Part shown: one piece after another, positions 5,678 to 12,564 of the stretch
Layout: each line of letters opens with the position of its first letter
Numbering within the stretch: position 1 is the first letter of the stretch
Assembly (NCBI GenBank): GCA_020027635.1
Contig: JAHKKL010000008.1
Span: 1 to 15,409, forward strand
Length of the DNA: 15,409 bases
Origin: Gammaproteobacteria bacterium
GTDB taxonomy: Bacteria; Pseudomonadota; Gammaproteobacteria; UBA9214
Reading direction: 5' to 3'
The notes under the pieces: generated by a model
Databases searched by the model: none
What the model was told of the DNA's origin: nothing
What the model saw: the letters and a program-made list of their open reading frames with translations, nothing else
Translations under genes and position numbers: made by a program

Positions 5678-7825
5678 ATGAGAAGAATTTATAGCATGCC
5701 GCTGCGCCGCAAGATCATTCTAGTCATCATGATGATCAGCACGGTATCTCTCTTGCTGGCCAGCGCCGCGTTCATTGCCAACGACAGAATCACCACGCGC
5801 CAGGCCGCTGATGAAATCCTCAACACCATGGCGGAAATAATCGCGACCAACAGCACCGACGCCGTTCTGTCGGGAGACAGGGCGACCGCGCAGGAAATCC
5901 TGAAGTTCCTTGCCCGTAAGCATCATATCCAGGCGGCTGCAATCTACGCGAACGACGGCAGGATTATCAGCGGGTACAGTAAGGAAACCAAGGGCAACCA
6001 AATGCCCAATCCCGTCGGTATACCGGAAGGGGTACAGTACAGGGACAATTATGTTGAACTGTACTCAAGGATCAGGCATCTACATGTGCCGGTAGGCTAT
6101 GTCTACCTGCGCTCCGACGTGGGCATCATCGCCGAACACATGCAATGGTATATCAACGTGGCGATCATCGTATTGTTCACCTCCCTGTTGATCGCTTTCA
6201 TTCTCAGCAAGCAGCTGCAGCGGATCATCACCGACCCGGTACTGCGCCTTTCCGAAATCGCGCGCCAGATCATTAGCGAAAGGAACTATTCCCTCAGAGT
6301 GACCGGAACGGGACATGACGAGATTGGCAAACTGATCACCGATTTCAACGAGATGCTCGATCAGATCCAGTTGCGCGACAATGAACTCAAACTGCACAAG
6401 GTGGAACTTGAAAGCAACGTAGCCAACCGTACCGCAGAACTCGTAGTCGCCAACAAGGAGCTTGAGGCCGCGAAAGAACAGGCCGAGTCGGTTGCGAAGC
6501 GAATGGAATACAACGCCAACCACGACCCCCTGACCGGTCTGCCAAACCGCATGTTGCTGAAAGACAGGATAAATACCGCACTGTCACATGCGCATCGAGA
6601 ACAGCGCATGATGGCATTACTGTTCCTTGATCTCGACCGCTTCAAGGTCATCAACGACTCACTGGGGCATGCGATCGGTGACCAGCTTCTGCGGGTGGTG
6701 TCAAGGCGTCTCAAGAGCTGCATACGCGCCGAGGATACCGTGGCACGTTTCGGAGGTGATGAATTCATGGTACTGCTGCCTTCGATCAGCGGTTCATCGG
6801 ATGCCGGGCGGATCGGGATGAAAATCATCGATGCGCTGGTGAAGCCGGTTTGGTGTCACGGGCATGAACTTCATATCACCACAAGCATCGGTATCAGCAT
6901 CTTCCCCTCCGACGGTACGGATACGGACACCCTGGTGAAGAATGCCGATATCAGCATGTACCGCGCGAAGACGCTGGGCCGCAACAAACTGATCTACTAC
7001 ACGGCCGAGATGAACGCCGTGTCACGCAGGCAACTGACGCTGGAAACCAATCTGAGAAAAGCACTGGAGAAAAACGAACTGGAACTTGTCTACCTGCCGA
7101 AGATTGATATCACACGCAATTCGATCATCGGCGCAGAGGCTCTGCTACGCTGGGAACATGACACCATGGGTATCGTCTGTCCATCCGATTTCATCCCGGT
7201 CGCCGAGGATAGCGGCCTCATCGTGACAATCGGCGAATGGGTCATCCGGACGGCCTTCGCCCAGCTGAGGAAATGGCATGATGCGGGATACAACAAGCTG
7301 ACGATCGCGGTCAACCTGTCATACGTCCAGCTCTCGCGGCCCGGGCTTGTAAAAACCGTCAGGCAGGCGCTGAGCGAATCGCGAATCGAGGCCGGCATGA
7401 CCGAGTTCGAGATCACCGAGAACGTGGTGATGCAGAACGTCGACGCAGTGGTCGCCACACTTGAGATAATGAAAGACATGGGTATTTCCATCGCCATGGA
7501 TGACTTCGGGACCGGCTACTCCTCGCTCAGTTATCTGCGCAGGCTGCCGGTCGACACCGTCAAGATCGATCAGTCCTTCGTGCGTGAGGTACCGGACAAC
7601 AAGAATGACGCATCCATAGCACAGGCGATCATCGCCATGGCGAAGAGCCTGAATCTTTCGGTCGTCGCCGAAGGTGTCGAGAACATCAAGCAGATGAATT
7701 TCTTCAGGCAGCAGGGCGTCCATATACAACAGGGGTACCTGTTCAGCGAGCCAGTGACAGCCGAGGTTTTCCAACGCATGCTGGATAAGCAGGCCTTACC
7801 CGGACCGCTCAATCTCGTCAGATGA
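5678..7825 (+). CDS. Membrane sensor CHASE8-HAMP-GGDEF-EAL cyclic di-GMP synthase/phosphodiesterase
   Basis: This 715-residue inner-membrane regulator of the second messenger cyclic di-GMP has membrane segments at about 11-33 and 158-176. They flank a roughly 125-residue periplasmic sensor resembling CHASE8. HAMP spans about 177-230 and a coiled linker 235-275. The GGDEF domain (281-440) has an intact RFGGDEF (357-363) and an inhibitory I-site R350-A-E-D353 exactly five residues before it, so diguanylate cyclase activity and product inhibition are both plausible. The EAL domain (from about 455) keeps EAL (487-489), NLS (546-548), ExTE (578-581), DDFGTGYSSL (608-617), K629, EGVE (665-668) and Q685, so phosphodiesterase activity is also plausible. 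One oddity is YLP (472-474), where the family nearly always has YQP. An AGGA before the ATG at 5678 supports this start; M7 is less likely. Confidence 0.95.
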   Translation: MRRIYSMPLRRKIILVIMMISTVSLLLASAAFIANDRITTRQAADEILNTMAEIIATNSTDAVLSGDRATAQEILKFLARKHHIQAAAIYANDGRIISGYSKETKGNQMPNPVGIPEGVQYRDNYVELYSRIRHLHVPVGYVYLRSDVGIIAEHMQWYINVAIIVLFTSLLIAFILSKQLQRIITDPVLRLSEIARQIISERNYSLRVTGTGHDEIGKLITDFNEMLDQIQLRDNELKLHKVELESNVANRTAELVVANKELEAAKEQAESVAKRMEYNANHDPLTGLPNRMLLKDRINTALSHAHREQRMMALLFLDLDRFKVINDSLGHAIGDQLLRVVSRRLKSCIRAEDTVARFGGDEFMVLLPSISGSSDAGRIGMKIIDALVKPVWCHGHELHITTSIGISIFPSDGTDTDTLVKNADISMYRAKTLGRNKLIYYTAEMNAVSRRQLTLETNLRKALEKNELELVYLPKIDITRNSIIGAEALLRWEHDTMGIVCPSDFIPVAEDSGLIVTIGEWVIRTAFAQLRKWHDAGYNKLTIAVNLSYVQLSRPGLVKTVRQALSESRIEAGMTEFEITENVVMQNVDAVVATLEIMKDMGISIAMDDFGTGYSSLSYLRRLPVDTVKIDQSFVREVPDNKNDASIAQAIIAMAKSLNLSVVAEGVENIKQMNFFRQQGVHIQQGYLFSEPVTAEVFQRMLDKQALPGPLNLVR

Positions 7826-7828
7826 TTC

Positions 7829-7852
7829 AAGACAACGGCCCGAAGGTGTCTT
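7829..7852. terminator. Possible bidirectional hairpin between convergent genes
   Basis: AAGACA and TGTCTT are complementary around a 12-base loop, filling the 28-base gap between two convergent genes. Neither strand has a real T-run after the stem, so it is at best a weak terminator. Confidence 0.3.
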
Positions 7853-7853
7853 C

Positions 7854-8153
7854 TCAGTGGAATATATGCTGCTTCGTAACAGGTACCGCCTCGGCAGGAT
7901 AGTCCACATTCCGGGTTTCAATGGGCGCAATGGGCGTGACAAGCGGTTGTGGCATCACCGGACTGTAGTAGGGCATGGCCGGCAGGCCGGCAGCGCCGAA
8001 TGCCCCGTAGGGCGGCGGTACGGGATAATGACCGTCCCGGTGCCAGCTCCCCCCGCCCATGGAAAAACAAAAGAAGGCCTGCGAGGTTGATGTCCACAGC
8101 ACTGATGACATCACCAGGAACATGATAGACCCTCTGCGAGCCGGTTTTTTCAT
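7854..8153 (-). CDS. Small exported Pro/Gly/Tyr-containing protein, function unknown
   Basis: This 99-residue protein begins with a signal peptide: basic MKKPARR, hydrophobic core IMFLVMSSVLW, and likely cleavage after STSQA (residue 26). The mature part starts FFCFSMGGG, continues with a low-complexity stretch rich in Pro, Gly, Tyr and Ala (about 40-75), and ends without a recognisable domain. One cysteine lies near the mature N-terminus but not in a lipobox. The start is ambiguous. The ATG at 8153 gives the proper basic signal-peptide start but has a poor ribosome site. The ATG at 8123 (M11) has GAGGG 6 bases upstream but would lose the basic region. It lies 12 bases after the 118-residue gene on the same strand and probably shares its transcript. 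I cannot assign a function; a structural surface or granule-coating role is conceivable from composition alone. Confidence 0.65.
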   Translation of the reverse strand: MKKPARRGSIMFLVMSSVLWTSTSQAFFCFSMGGGSWHRDGHYPVPPPYGAFGAAGLPAMPYYSPVMPQPLVTPIAPIETRNVDYPAEAVPVTKQHIFH

Positions 8154-8165
8154 ATCACACGGGAA

Positions 8166-8522
8166 TCACCGCAACTGATAGGGAACTTCGTCCGACAGAT
8201 CCAGCACCTTGCCCACGATTTCCAATCCCTCCTGCACAAATGCATCGAGTTCACCCCATGCGGGGGAAGTCGCTATCGCTTCGGCGCCATCCCTCATGAG
8301 GATACGCATAGTATAGTCGGATTGCCGACCCATCCTGCCGGCCCTCTCCGCCGTCACATAAAGCCCGGGCTCAGTATCCGCTCCCTTCACCACGGCCATG
8401 ATGTAGCGATAGTCGATTCCGTCACTGCTCTCGATATCACCCAGCACCACGACGGTGAATTCACCGTACTTGTAGCGGCGCTTGGGTATGGCGGTCAAAA
8501 TCCCTGGCTTGTTCATGCTCAC
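8166..8522 (-). CDS. Conserved-looking hypothetical protein, 118 residues
   Basis: I do not recognise a named family. The protein is soluble, with no signal or membrane segment. The N-terminal half has alternating hydrophobic strands (YGEFTVVVLGDI, YRYIMAVVKG, GLYVTAER), suggesting a beta sheet. The C-terminal half has one amphipathic helix (WGELDAFVQEGLEIVGKVLDL). The longest frame begins at a GTG (8522) with AGGGG about 4 bases upstream. An in-frame ATG at 8516 gives a protein two residues shorter and is equally plausible. Downstream is the small exported protein gene (12-base gap), probably co-transcribed. The good codon-level structure and compact length argue for a real gene. Confidence 0.65.
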   Translation of the reverse strand: MSMNKPGILTAIPKRRYKYGEFTVVVLGDIESSDGIDYRYIMAVVKGADTEPGLYVTAERAGRMGRQSDYTMRILMRDGAEAIATSPAWGELDAFVQEGLEIVGKVLDLSDEVPYQLR

Positions 8523-8540
8523 CCGGCCCCTGGCTATAAT
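8512..8540 (+). promoter_or_regulatory. Predicted promoter for the first four-cysteine gene
   Basis: A perfect TATAAT lies at 8535-8540 on the plus strand. The hexamer 17 bases upstream is TTCATG, only three of six matches. Transcription would start near 8547 and give an untranslated leader of about 100 bases. That leader contains an 11-nt palindrome ACCCT-C-AGGGT (8568-8578). The promoter overlaps the start of the minus-strand gene, so the two genes are divergent. Confidence 0.4.
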
Positions 8541-8646
8541 TACTCTGCTGCCGATGATTACCGATTAACCCTCAGGGTGCAAACAGGGGTGACTCAAACC
8601 ACACGCAATAAAGGGTATCCACCCTGCATATACCGGGCGTACCACC

Positions 8647-9066
8647 ATGGGTGAACCAATCTGCCCCTTCAGCGCCACACTGTTAACGGATGATTTCGGC
8701 TGCAGAAATGCCGCCGGGATCGTGCGCCGTGGTGGCGCAGAGATCGCCTGTACGTCGGAGGCGGCGCATGCGCGCTGCCTCCGGCTGTTTCAGCAGCTGA
8801 AGGAGAATGCACTTCCCGCATTCGGCGTTGCGGATGACTTGCTGCAGATGCCGCATAGCGTACAGGTCAAGATCCAGTACGGCGGTCTGCTGGGACTGCA
8901 GCGTATCACCAGTCCCGCCGTAGTACCGATTTCAGCAGTCGAGGATATCGACCAGCTGGTGTCGTCCGCCGCTGAGCAATTTTCCACACTGGACGACATC
9001 CCCTTTTCGGAATTATGCGAGGACATGACCGGTTACAGGCTGCCGCGCCGGCGCCAGCGGGAATAG
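8647..9066 (+). CDS. Four-cysteine GGLLGLQ protein, paralogue A (unknown function)
   Basis: This 139-residue soluble protein belongs to no family I can name. It has four cysteines, C6, C19, C35 and C44, with spacing C-x12-C-x15-C-x8-C. A PH pair (69-70) and the block IQYGGLLGLQ (76-85) follow. Next is a predicted helical stretch (AVEDIDQLVSSAAEQF) and LDDIPF, and the tail is basic (RLPRRRQRE). The protein at 10664-11125 aligns without gaps over C6-Q85, with 22 of 80 residues identical by hand count, including all four cysteines, PH and GGLLGLQ; homology continues to the end. Conservation of the cysteines between diverged copies suggests metal, Fe-S or disulfide use, not proven. The ATG has no clear Shine-Dalgarno. 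A GC-rich hairpin (GCCGG/CCGGC, 9078-9091) follows the stop codon without a T-run. Confidence 0.82.
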   Translation: MGEPICPFSATLLTDDFGCRNAAGIVRRGGAEIACTSEAAHARCLRLFQQLKENALPAFGVADDLLQMPHSVQVKIQYGGLLGLQRITSPAVVPISAVEDIDQLVSSAAEQFSTLDDIPFSELCEDMTGYRLPRRRQRE

Positions 9067-9284
9067 CCGCGGCCAAAGCCGGAAGCCCGGCACCACCGAT
9101 GATTCCGCAGGCAGCAGGGACCACGAAACACCAGGTGACAGAAGCAACTCTTGCCACGACCCTTCTCCGGCAGGTCGTGAAGGCAGCCCTGTGGCTTTCA
9201 GTGATCAAATTACAAATCAGGACTGGTGTTTTTGTTGAGGTACGCATACTTGCGGCTGCCTTCATCATGGCAGCACTGCAATCA

Positions 9285-9686
9285 TCAATCCGTTCGTTCG
9301 GACTCGCGCCATGCAAAGGAGCAGTCGAGGTGGGTGCGGACGGTTATGAGGCCACTCAAACCGTCTTCGATCATGATGTCCATCGGCCGGCGTCTGCGCA
9401 ACCGCTTGCAGGGCTGTTTCAGCCACATGAGACCGATATTGGAGTTGAGGGGAAAGGTGGTGCGCAGCGCATCGGCAATTCCCAGCAGGTGTTCAACCCG
9501 CTGCATTACCTCAGGATCATCCGGCAGCGGAGTATCATCATGAAAGCGTCGCAGCATACGGGTCGGTGTCCCTTCCGGCAGCGCCAGGATGTTCACCTGG
9601 TCGGAGGCCTTTATGCCCCATTCGTCCAGCATGTTGACAACCATGCGCCCCAAGTGATTTCTATCTTCAGATGTAAGTGCTGACAT
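9285..9686 (-). CDS. Orphan DUF2384 / MbcA-ParS-Xre antitoxin-like DNA-binding protein
   Basis: This 133-residue protein has an Xre-like helix-turn-helix region at about 10-48 (LGRMVVNMLDEWGI, then ILALPEGTPTRMLRRF). It is followed by a C-terminal domain (about 62-121) of the MbcA/ParS/Xre (DUF2384) type: VEHLLGIADALRTTFP, NIGLMWLKQP, RRRPMDIMIEDGLSGLITVRTHLD. In known type II systems this domain binds and neutralises a RES-domain toxin made from the adjacent gene. Here no RES-like reading frame is seen on either side: 9067-9284 and 9687-9894 hold no supported gene. It may be a solitary regulator or the remnant of a lost toxin-antitoxin pair. The usual 'TPNPALGG' loop is replaced by QPCKRLRRRR, which is more basic. 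The ATG has AGGA close upstream (3-base spacing). Confidence 0.75.
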   Translation of the reverse strand: MSALTSEDRNHLGRMVVNMLDEWGIKASDQVNILALPEGTPTRMLRRFHDDTPLPDDPEVMQRVEHLLGIADALRTTFPLNSNIGLMWLKQPCKRLRRRRPMDIMIEDGLSGLITVRTHLDCSFAWRESERTD

Positions 9687-9835
9687 GCGTCCTGTACCGC
9701 CCTGGAGTTATCCATCCTACGCTGGCAGTCCATTTTAGCAGCTCACACCTGCCGAGACGTAAACATTTCCCTGAATCTACAAGGAATAACGGGCATATAA
9801 CCCTTCGATCCGTCTGCTTATTGAAGCTCGTTCCG

Positions 9836-9852
9836 GCAGATTTCGTATCTGC
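9836..9852. repeat. 6-bp inverted repeat upstream of the DUF3301 gene
   Basis: GCAGAT and ATCTGC flank TTCGT, 43 bases before the DUF3301 start codon. It could form a small RNA hairpin or bind a regulator. The surrounding spacer (9687-9894) holds no supported gene and no clear promoter. Confidence 0.3.
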
Positions 9853-9894
9853 GCCACACTGTTCATTCATACAAACTGCATTACCATTGATCCC

Positions 9895-10194
9895 ATGACC
9901 TCACTCACGTTGTTGGTGGTTATCGGCCTGCTGGTCTGGTTCTGGCTGGAGAGTCTGAGGAGCCGCGATATCGCCATTCAGGTCGCGCGGACCTCATGCA
10001 AGCAGCAGGAACTGCAGTTGCTCGACGGGACCGTCTCGCTGCAGACTATCCGGCCCTATTACCGGAACCCCGATGATTATGGCCTGAAGCGCACCTATAC
10101 CTTCGACTACAGCGGAGACGGCATCTCCCGGCAAACCGGCTGTGTGGTTCTGTATAACAGCCGGGGCGCGAGTATTGTTCTGGAAAGTGGCTAG
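9895..10194 (+). CDS. DUF3301 family single-pass membrane protein
   Basis: This 99-residue protein has one N-terminal membrane segment (about 3-18, SLTLLVVIGLLVWFWL) and a soluble tail. The pattern matches DUF3301: WxxSLRxRDIA (17-27), then A..CKQQELQLLDGTVSL (31-49), then RTYTFDYSGDG (66-76) and a terminal strand. Members are widespread in gammaproteobacteria and have no established function. Length is normal for the family. The ATG lacks a recognisable Shine-Dalgarno, but family membership begins right at this methionine, which supports the start. It is not clearly in an operon; the next gene starts 171 bases on. Confidence 0.85.
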   Translation: MTSLTLLVVIGLLVWFWLESLRSRDIAIQVARTSCKQQELQLLDGTVSLQTIRPYYRNPDDYGLKRTYTFDYSGDGISRQTGCVVLYNSRGASIVLESG

Positions 10195-10287
10195 GAACTG
10201 ATCGATGAACCCGCCCTGCTCCAAGCCCTCATCACGACAAGGAAATATAAGTGCCTGCACAGCGGCCGCCATGGATACGGTGCCCTG

Positions 10288-10334
10288 TGGAGACGATAAT
10301 ACCGGCATTGCTATACTAGCGATGAGTGACTCAT
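10288..10334 (+). promoter_or_regulatory. Predicted promoter with adjacent 13-nt palindrome before the 79-residue gene
   Basis: TGGAGA (10288-10293) and TATACT (10312-10317) are separated by 18 bases, matching the sigma-70 consensus at four and five positions. Directly downstream, over the expected start of transcription, is the perfect odd palindrome ATGAGT-G-ACTCAT (10322-10334), placed like a repressor operator. Transcription from here would read the 79-residue gene and probably the second four-cysteine gene 58 bases beyond it. Confidence 0.4.
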
Positions 10335-10365
10335 GTCCACCGATCACAACTAGCGGACTCACGCC

Positions 10366-10605
10366 ATGCCCTACTACATTTACAAGATCATCCCTGGAGA
10401 AACAGCTACTGCCAGGTCACTTGAATTCACCGGTGAACACGACAGCTACCGGGAGGCGAAAAACGAAGTCAAGGCATTGCGAACGGCACAGCCAAAGGAC
10501 GCCGGCCTTGTCTACAAAATCATCTTCGCCGAAAACCAACCCGAGGCGGAACAGCGCCTGCTGGAACACAGGGAAAAGCCGATACTCAAGGAATGGGAAA
10601 TCTAG
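10366..10605 (+). CDS. Small conserved-looking hypothetical protein, 79 residues
   Basis: The protein starts MPYYIYKI, a beta strand. It continues with a charged helical stretch (YREAKNEVKALRTAQP), a second strand (YKIIFAEN) and an amphipathic helix (QPEAEQRLLEHREK). The beta-alpha-beta-alpha order suggests a small ferredoxin-like or nuclease-like fold, but I cannot assign a family. I recall similar short MPYY(V/I)YKI proteins in sulfur-oxidising gammaproteobacteria, without a named function; this is memory, not a search. There is no signal peptide. The ATG has no good Shine-Dalgarno, but nothing in frame upstream is better. It is followed 58 bases later by a four-cysteine paralogue. Confidence 0.7.
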   Translation: MPYYIYKIIPGETATARSLEFTGEHDSYREAKNEVKALRTAQPKDAGLVYKIIFAENQPEAEQRLLEHREKPILKEWEI

Positions 10606-10663
10606 CCGCCTTGTTGCTGCTGCATAGTGGCGTCAGACGCTGTTTCATGCCATGACATAAATC

Positions 10664-11125
10664 ATGGAAGAACAGGAATACCGGGCCGCCTACCGCGCAC
10701 TGAACCAGCGCTGTTGCGTATTTGAAAAGGCAATCAACTCGCGACGCTGCAACTGTACAAAATCCGCGCGGTTCAATCTTGCGGACCGTGAGGGCGTGGC
10801 CTGCGAGTCGGATGCCGGCAATTCCCTGTGTATCGAGCTGCTTGATGCAATGCGCCGCAATGCACGCTTTTCCCTGCATATCACCCATGCCGACGGACCG
10901 CTGCCGCATGCCAAGGAAATCAGGGTACAGATCGGGGGGTTACTGGGGCTCCAAAAGCTGCTTCACCCTGACCGGTCGCAAGCTGATGCGGTACACAATA
11001 TCAATGGCCTGGCATCTGAGGCGCTCGAACGGTACAGGCGCATCGAAGACCTGCCCTATGACGTGATCGTGCAGACCATCGTAAGCTTCGAGGGACGAAG
11101 AAAGCGTACGCGCCCCCTCAAATAG
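10664..11125 (+). CDS. Four-cysteine GGLLGLQ protein, paralogue B (unknown function)
   Basis: This 153-residue soluble protein is homologous to the product of 8647-9066. The shared cysteines are C18, C31, C47 and C56, at exactly the same spacing as in paralogue A. The distance from the last cysteine to the PH pair (81-82) and on to GGLLGLQ (91-97) is also identical. C-terminal similarity continues as AVHNINGLASEALERYRRIEDLPY (helix and D-L-P-Y), then a basic tail. Two further cysteines (17, 29) make CC and CNC pairs not present in A. There are 12 extra N-terminal residues. The ATG at 10664 has no clear Shine-Dalgarno. It probably shares a transcript with the 79-residue gene. An 11-nt palindrome GCGTC-A-GACGC (10630-10640) lies just upstream. 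Confidence 0.82.
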   Translation: MEEQEYRAAYRALNQRCCVFEKAINSRRCNCTKSARFNLADREGVACESDAGNSLCIELLDAMRRNARFSLHITHADGPLPHAKEIRVQIGGLLGLQKLLHPDRSQADAVHNINGLASEALERYRRIEDLPYDVIVQTIVSFEGRRKRTRPLK

Positions 11126-11226
11126 GCTGTAGTATCCACGTGGTATCCCGCCTGAGTAATGCATCACAAAAGCCGCCGGGTGGTTGTGTTCTGATGAATG
11201 CATCGTTACACACGGAGCCCATCGTC

Positions 11227-11643
11227 ATGCACAGGACTGTGGACACACTCGTTCCCCTGCTGCTTGCGGCATCATCCATCTGTGCTGCAGATCCGTCCCT
11301 GGAACACAGTACTGTGATTCGCACCCAGTTCACAACCGCCATTCAGGGCCAGGAGCCGGTAGATAATCTGACAGAACTCAACATTGGAACCACCGAGAGG
11401 ATCTACTGCTTTACAGAACTCGCAAACCTGACAGGCCAGGTCGTGACCCACAGTTGGGAATACAGAGGAGAGGTAGTGAGCGAGGAGCGGTTTCATGTCG
11501 ACGGGGCACACTCGCGAGTGTGGTCTAGCCGGCTGCTGACACCGGATCGGCCAGGATCATGGACCGTTGTTATCATGTCCGCAGCCGGCAAAGTCCTTGC
11601 GGAAAGAACGCTCGATTACAACTTCGAGGAACCGGTCTTTTAG
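11227..11643 (+). CDS. Exported DUF2914 protein
   Basis: The best start is the ATG at 11227, with GGAG 8 bases upstream. It yields a 138-residue protein with a signal peptide (MHRTVDTLVPLLLAASSICAA, cut before DP). An in-frame GTG at 11140 and an ATG at 11194 would spoil the signal peptide. The mature part matches DUF2914: TAIQGQEPVDNL, then ERIYCFTELANLTGQVVTHSWEY (the conserved FTEL...H.WEY core), a VxSEERFHVDG strand, WSSRLLTP, GSWTVVIMS and a terminal strand LAERTLDYNF. The fold is probably an all-beta sandwich in the periplasm. The biochemical function of the family is not established. It lies 101 bases after the four-cysteine gene, and the convergent gene begins after 114 bases of spacer with no clear terminator. 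Confidence 0.85.
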   Translation: MHRTVDTLVPLLLAASSICAADPSLEHSTVIRTQFTTAIQGQEPVDNLTELNIGTTERIYCFTELANLTGQVVTHSWEYRGEVVSEERFHVDGAHSRVWSSRLLTPDRPGSWTVVIMSAAGKVLAERTLDYNFEEPVF

Positions 11644-11738
11644 TGTGGCCCACTCCCCCAATGCGATGCCAGGCTGCATGGATAACGTGCGATTCTGGGA
11701 CCGGACCTGCCAGGGAGAAGGGCTAGAACCATGGTCTG

Positions 11739-11757
11739 GCGGCCTTGCGGCCTTGCG
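11739..11757. repeat. Short tandem repeat, 8-base unit
   Basis: GCGGCCTT occurs twice in tandem, followed by GCG, abutting the stop codon of the exported minus-strand gene. It is a probable slippage site of no evident function and the only notable element in the 11644-11757 convergent spacer. Confidence 0.5.
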
Positions 11758-12498
11758 TCATTGGGCCTGCAGGACAATAGAATCGTGGGCTACGGGAGAG
11801 ATCGTCTGGATATCGGCGCCATTTATCTTCGAATAACGCCGTACCTGAAAATAAACCGTCTTCTTGCCATTATCCGGACTGAGTACAAAGACGGGCTGGG
11901 AAGTATACGGCTGCCACGGGGTGGTGGACATATCCGGGTCCTCGCTGACCCGGTATTGATTGGGACTCCCGCTCACATGATGATCCAGATGCACTTGTCT
12001 GTCAGGCGACGCGGCGGCTCCTTTGTTGATGCTGAAATCACTGATCTGCAGACCACCCGTGTCCGCCGCGGCACGATCGCCGGCCGGCGTACACACGGGA
12101 CCCCCGCCACCGGTTGGCAGTGACATTACCAGCAAGCGTTGGACCGTGGAGGTGACCAGGGATTGCTGTTCCCCCTTGTAGCCAGATTTCGATGCGGTTA
12201 TTAGCAGGGGTGCACGGGGGATATCCATAAATACCGCGTAACCCTCCCTGTCAGTCTGGTCAGACCCGAATTGCAAGGGGTTTGCGGACGTCCCCAGACA
12301 GACCGACGCCCCTGCAAGCGGTTGCCTGCCGCCCCGCTCGAAGACACGCACCCTGAGCTCTGAGGCCGGCGCCAGAGCTGGTATGGCGGTGGCCAGCAGA
12401 AATAATGCCAGCAAAGCCATCTGTTTGCCCCGTGGCGGCAGAAAACCGGCCCTGTGGCCGTGTCGCGAAACCGGAATGGTAAAGGAAGCATTCCTCAT
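11758..12498 (-). CDS. Exported two-domain beta-sandwich protein (carboxypeptidase-regulatory-like)
   Basis: This 246-residue protein has an N-terminal export signal: a long basic lead (1-26) and a hydrophobic core at 27-42 (MALLALFLLATAIPAL), probably cut near residue 46. Residues 47-126 resemble a carboxypeptidase-regulatory-like Ig domain: ELRVRVFERGGRQPLAGASV, TDREGYAVFMDIP, LLITASKSGYKGE. A Gly-rich linker (130-133) leads to a second domain, about 150-245. That domain has HHVSGSPNQYRVSEDPDM, WQPYTSQPVFVLSPDNGKKTVYFQVR and a terminal DSIVL strand, a pattern I know from Ig-like repeats of bacterial surface proteins. Such domains usually bind carbohydrate or protein. GGAG upstream of the ATG at 12498 supports this start; M27 would also give a signal peptide. 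AT-rich sequence (12515-12545) is the likely promoter zone but shows no clear -35. Confidence 0.75.
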   Translation of the reverse strand: MRNASFTIPVSRHGHRAGFLPPRGKQMALLALFLLATAIPALAPASELRVRVFERGGRQPLAGASVCLGTSANPLQFGSDQTDREGYAVFMDIPRAPLLITASKSGYKGEQQSLVTSTVQRLLVMSLPTGGGGPVCTPAGDRAAADTGGLQISDFSINKGAAASPDRQVHLDHHVSGSPNQYRVSEDPDMSTTPWQPYTSQPVFVLSPDNGKKTVYFQVRRYSKINGADIQTISPVAHDSIVLQAQ

Positions 12499-12564
12499 TA
12501 CTGAATCTCTCCTCGATCACCAGTACCATTTGTCTATATTAAGCCACTCTAAACACGTTTTGAT

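Noticed and set aside
8906..9316. Minus-strand frame downstream of the DUF2384 gene as a RES toxin remnant
   Set aside because: The translation is Ala/Arg-rich, antisense to the four-cysteine gene for half its length, and shows no RES-type Arg, Glu, Ser pattern.
9015..9683. Plus-strand 222-codon frame
   Set aside because: It overlaps the end of the first four-cysteine gene and is antisense to the DUF2384 gene. No coherent domain is seen, and I considered and dismissed it as a possible toxin partner.
10205..10627. Plus-strand 140-codon frame overlapping the 79-residue gene
   Set aside because: The product is Ser/Thr/Arg-rich without structure, while the overlapping frame gives a compact protein with regular strands and helices.
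11140..11226. GTG start at 11140 for the DUF2914 gene
   Set aside because: The extra residues bury the signal peptide; the ATG at 11227 has GGAG at 8 bases and gives a normal export signal.
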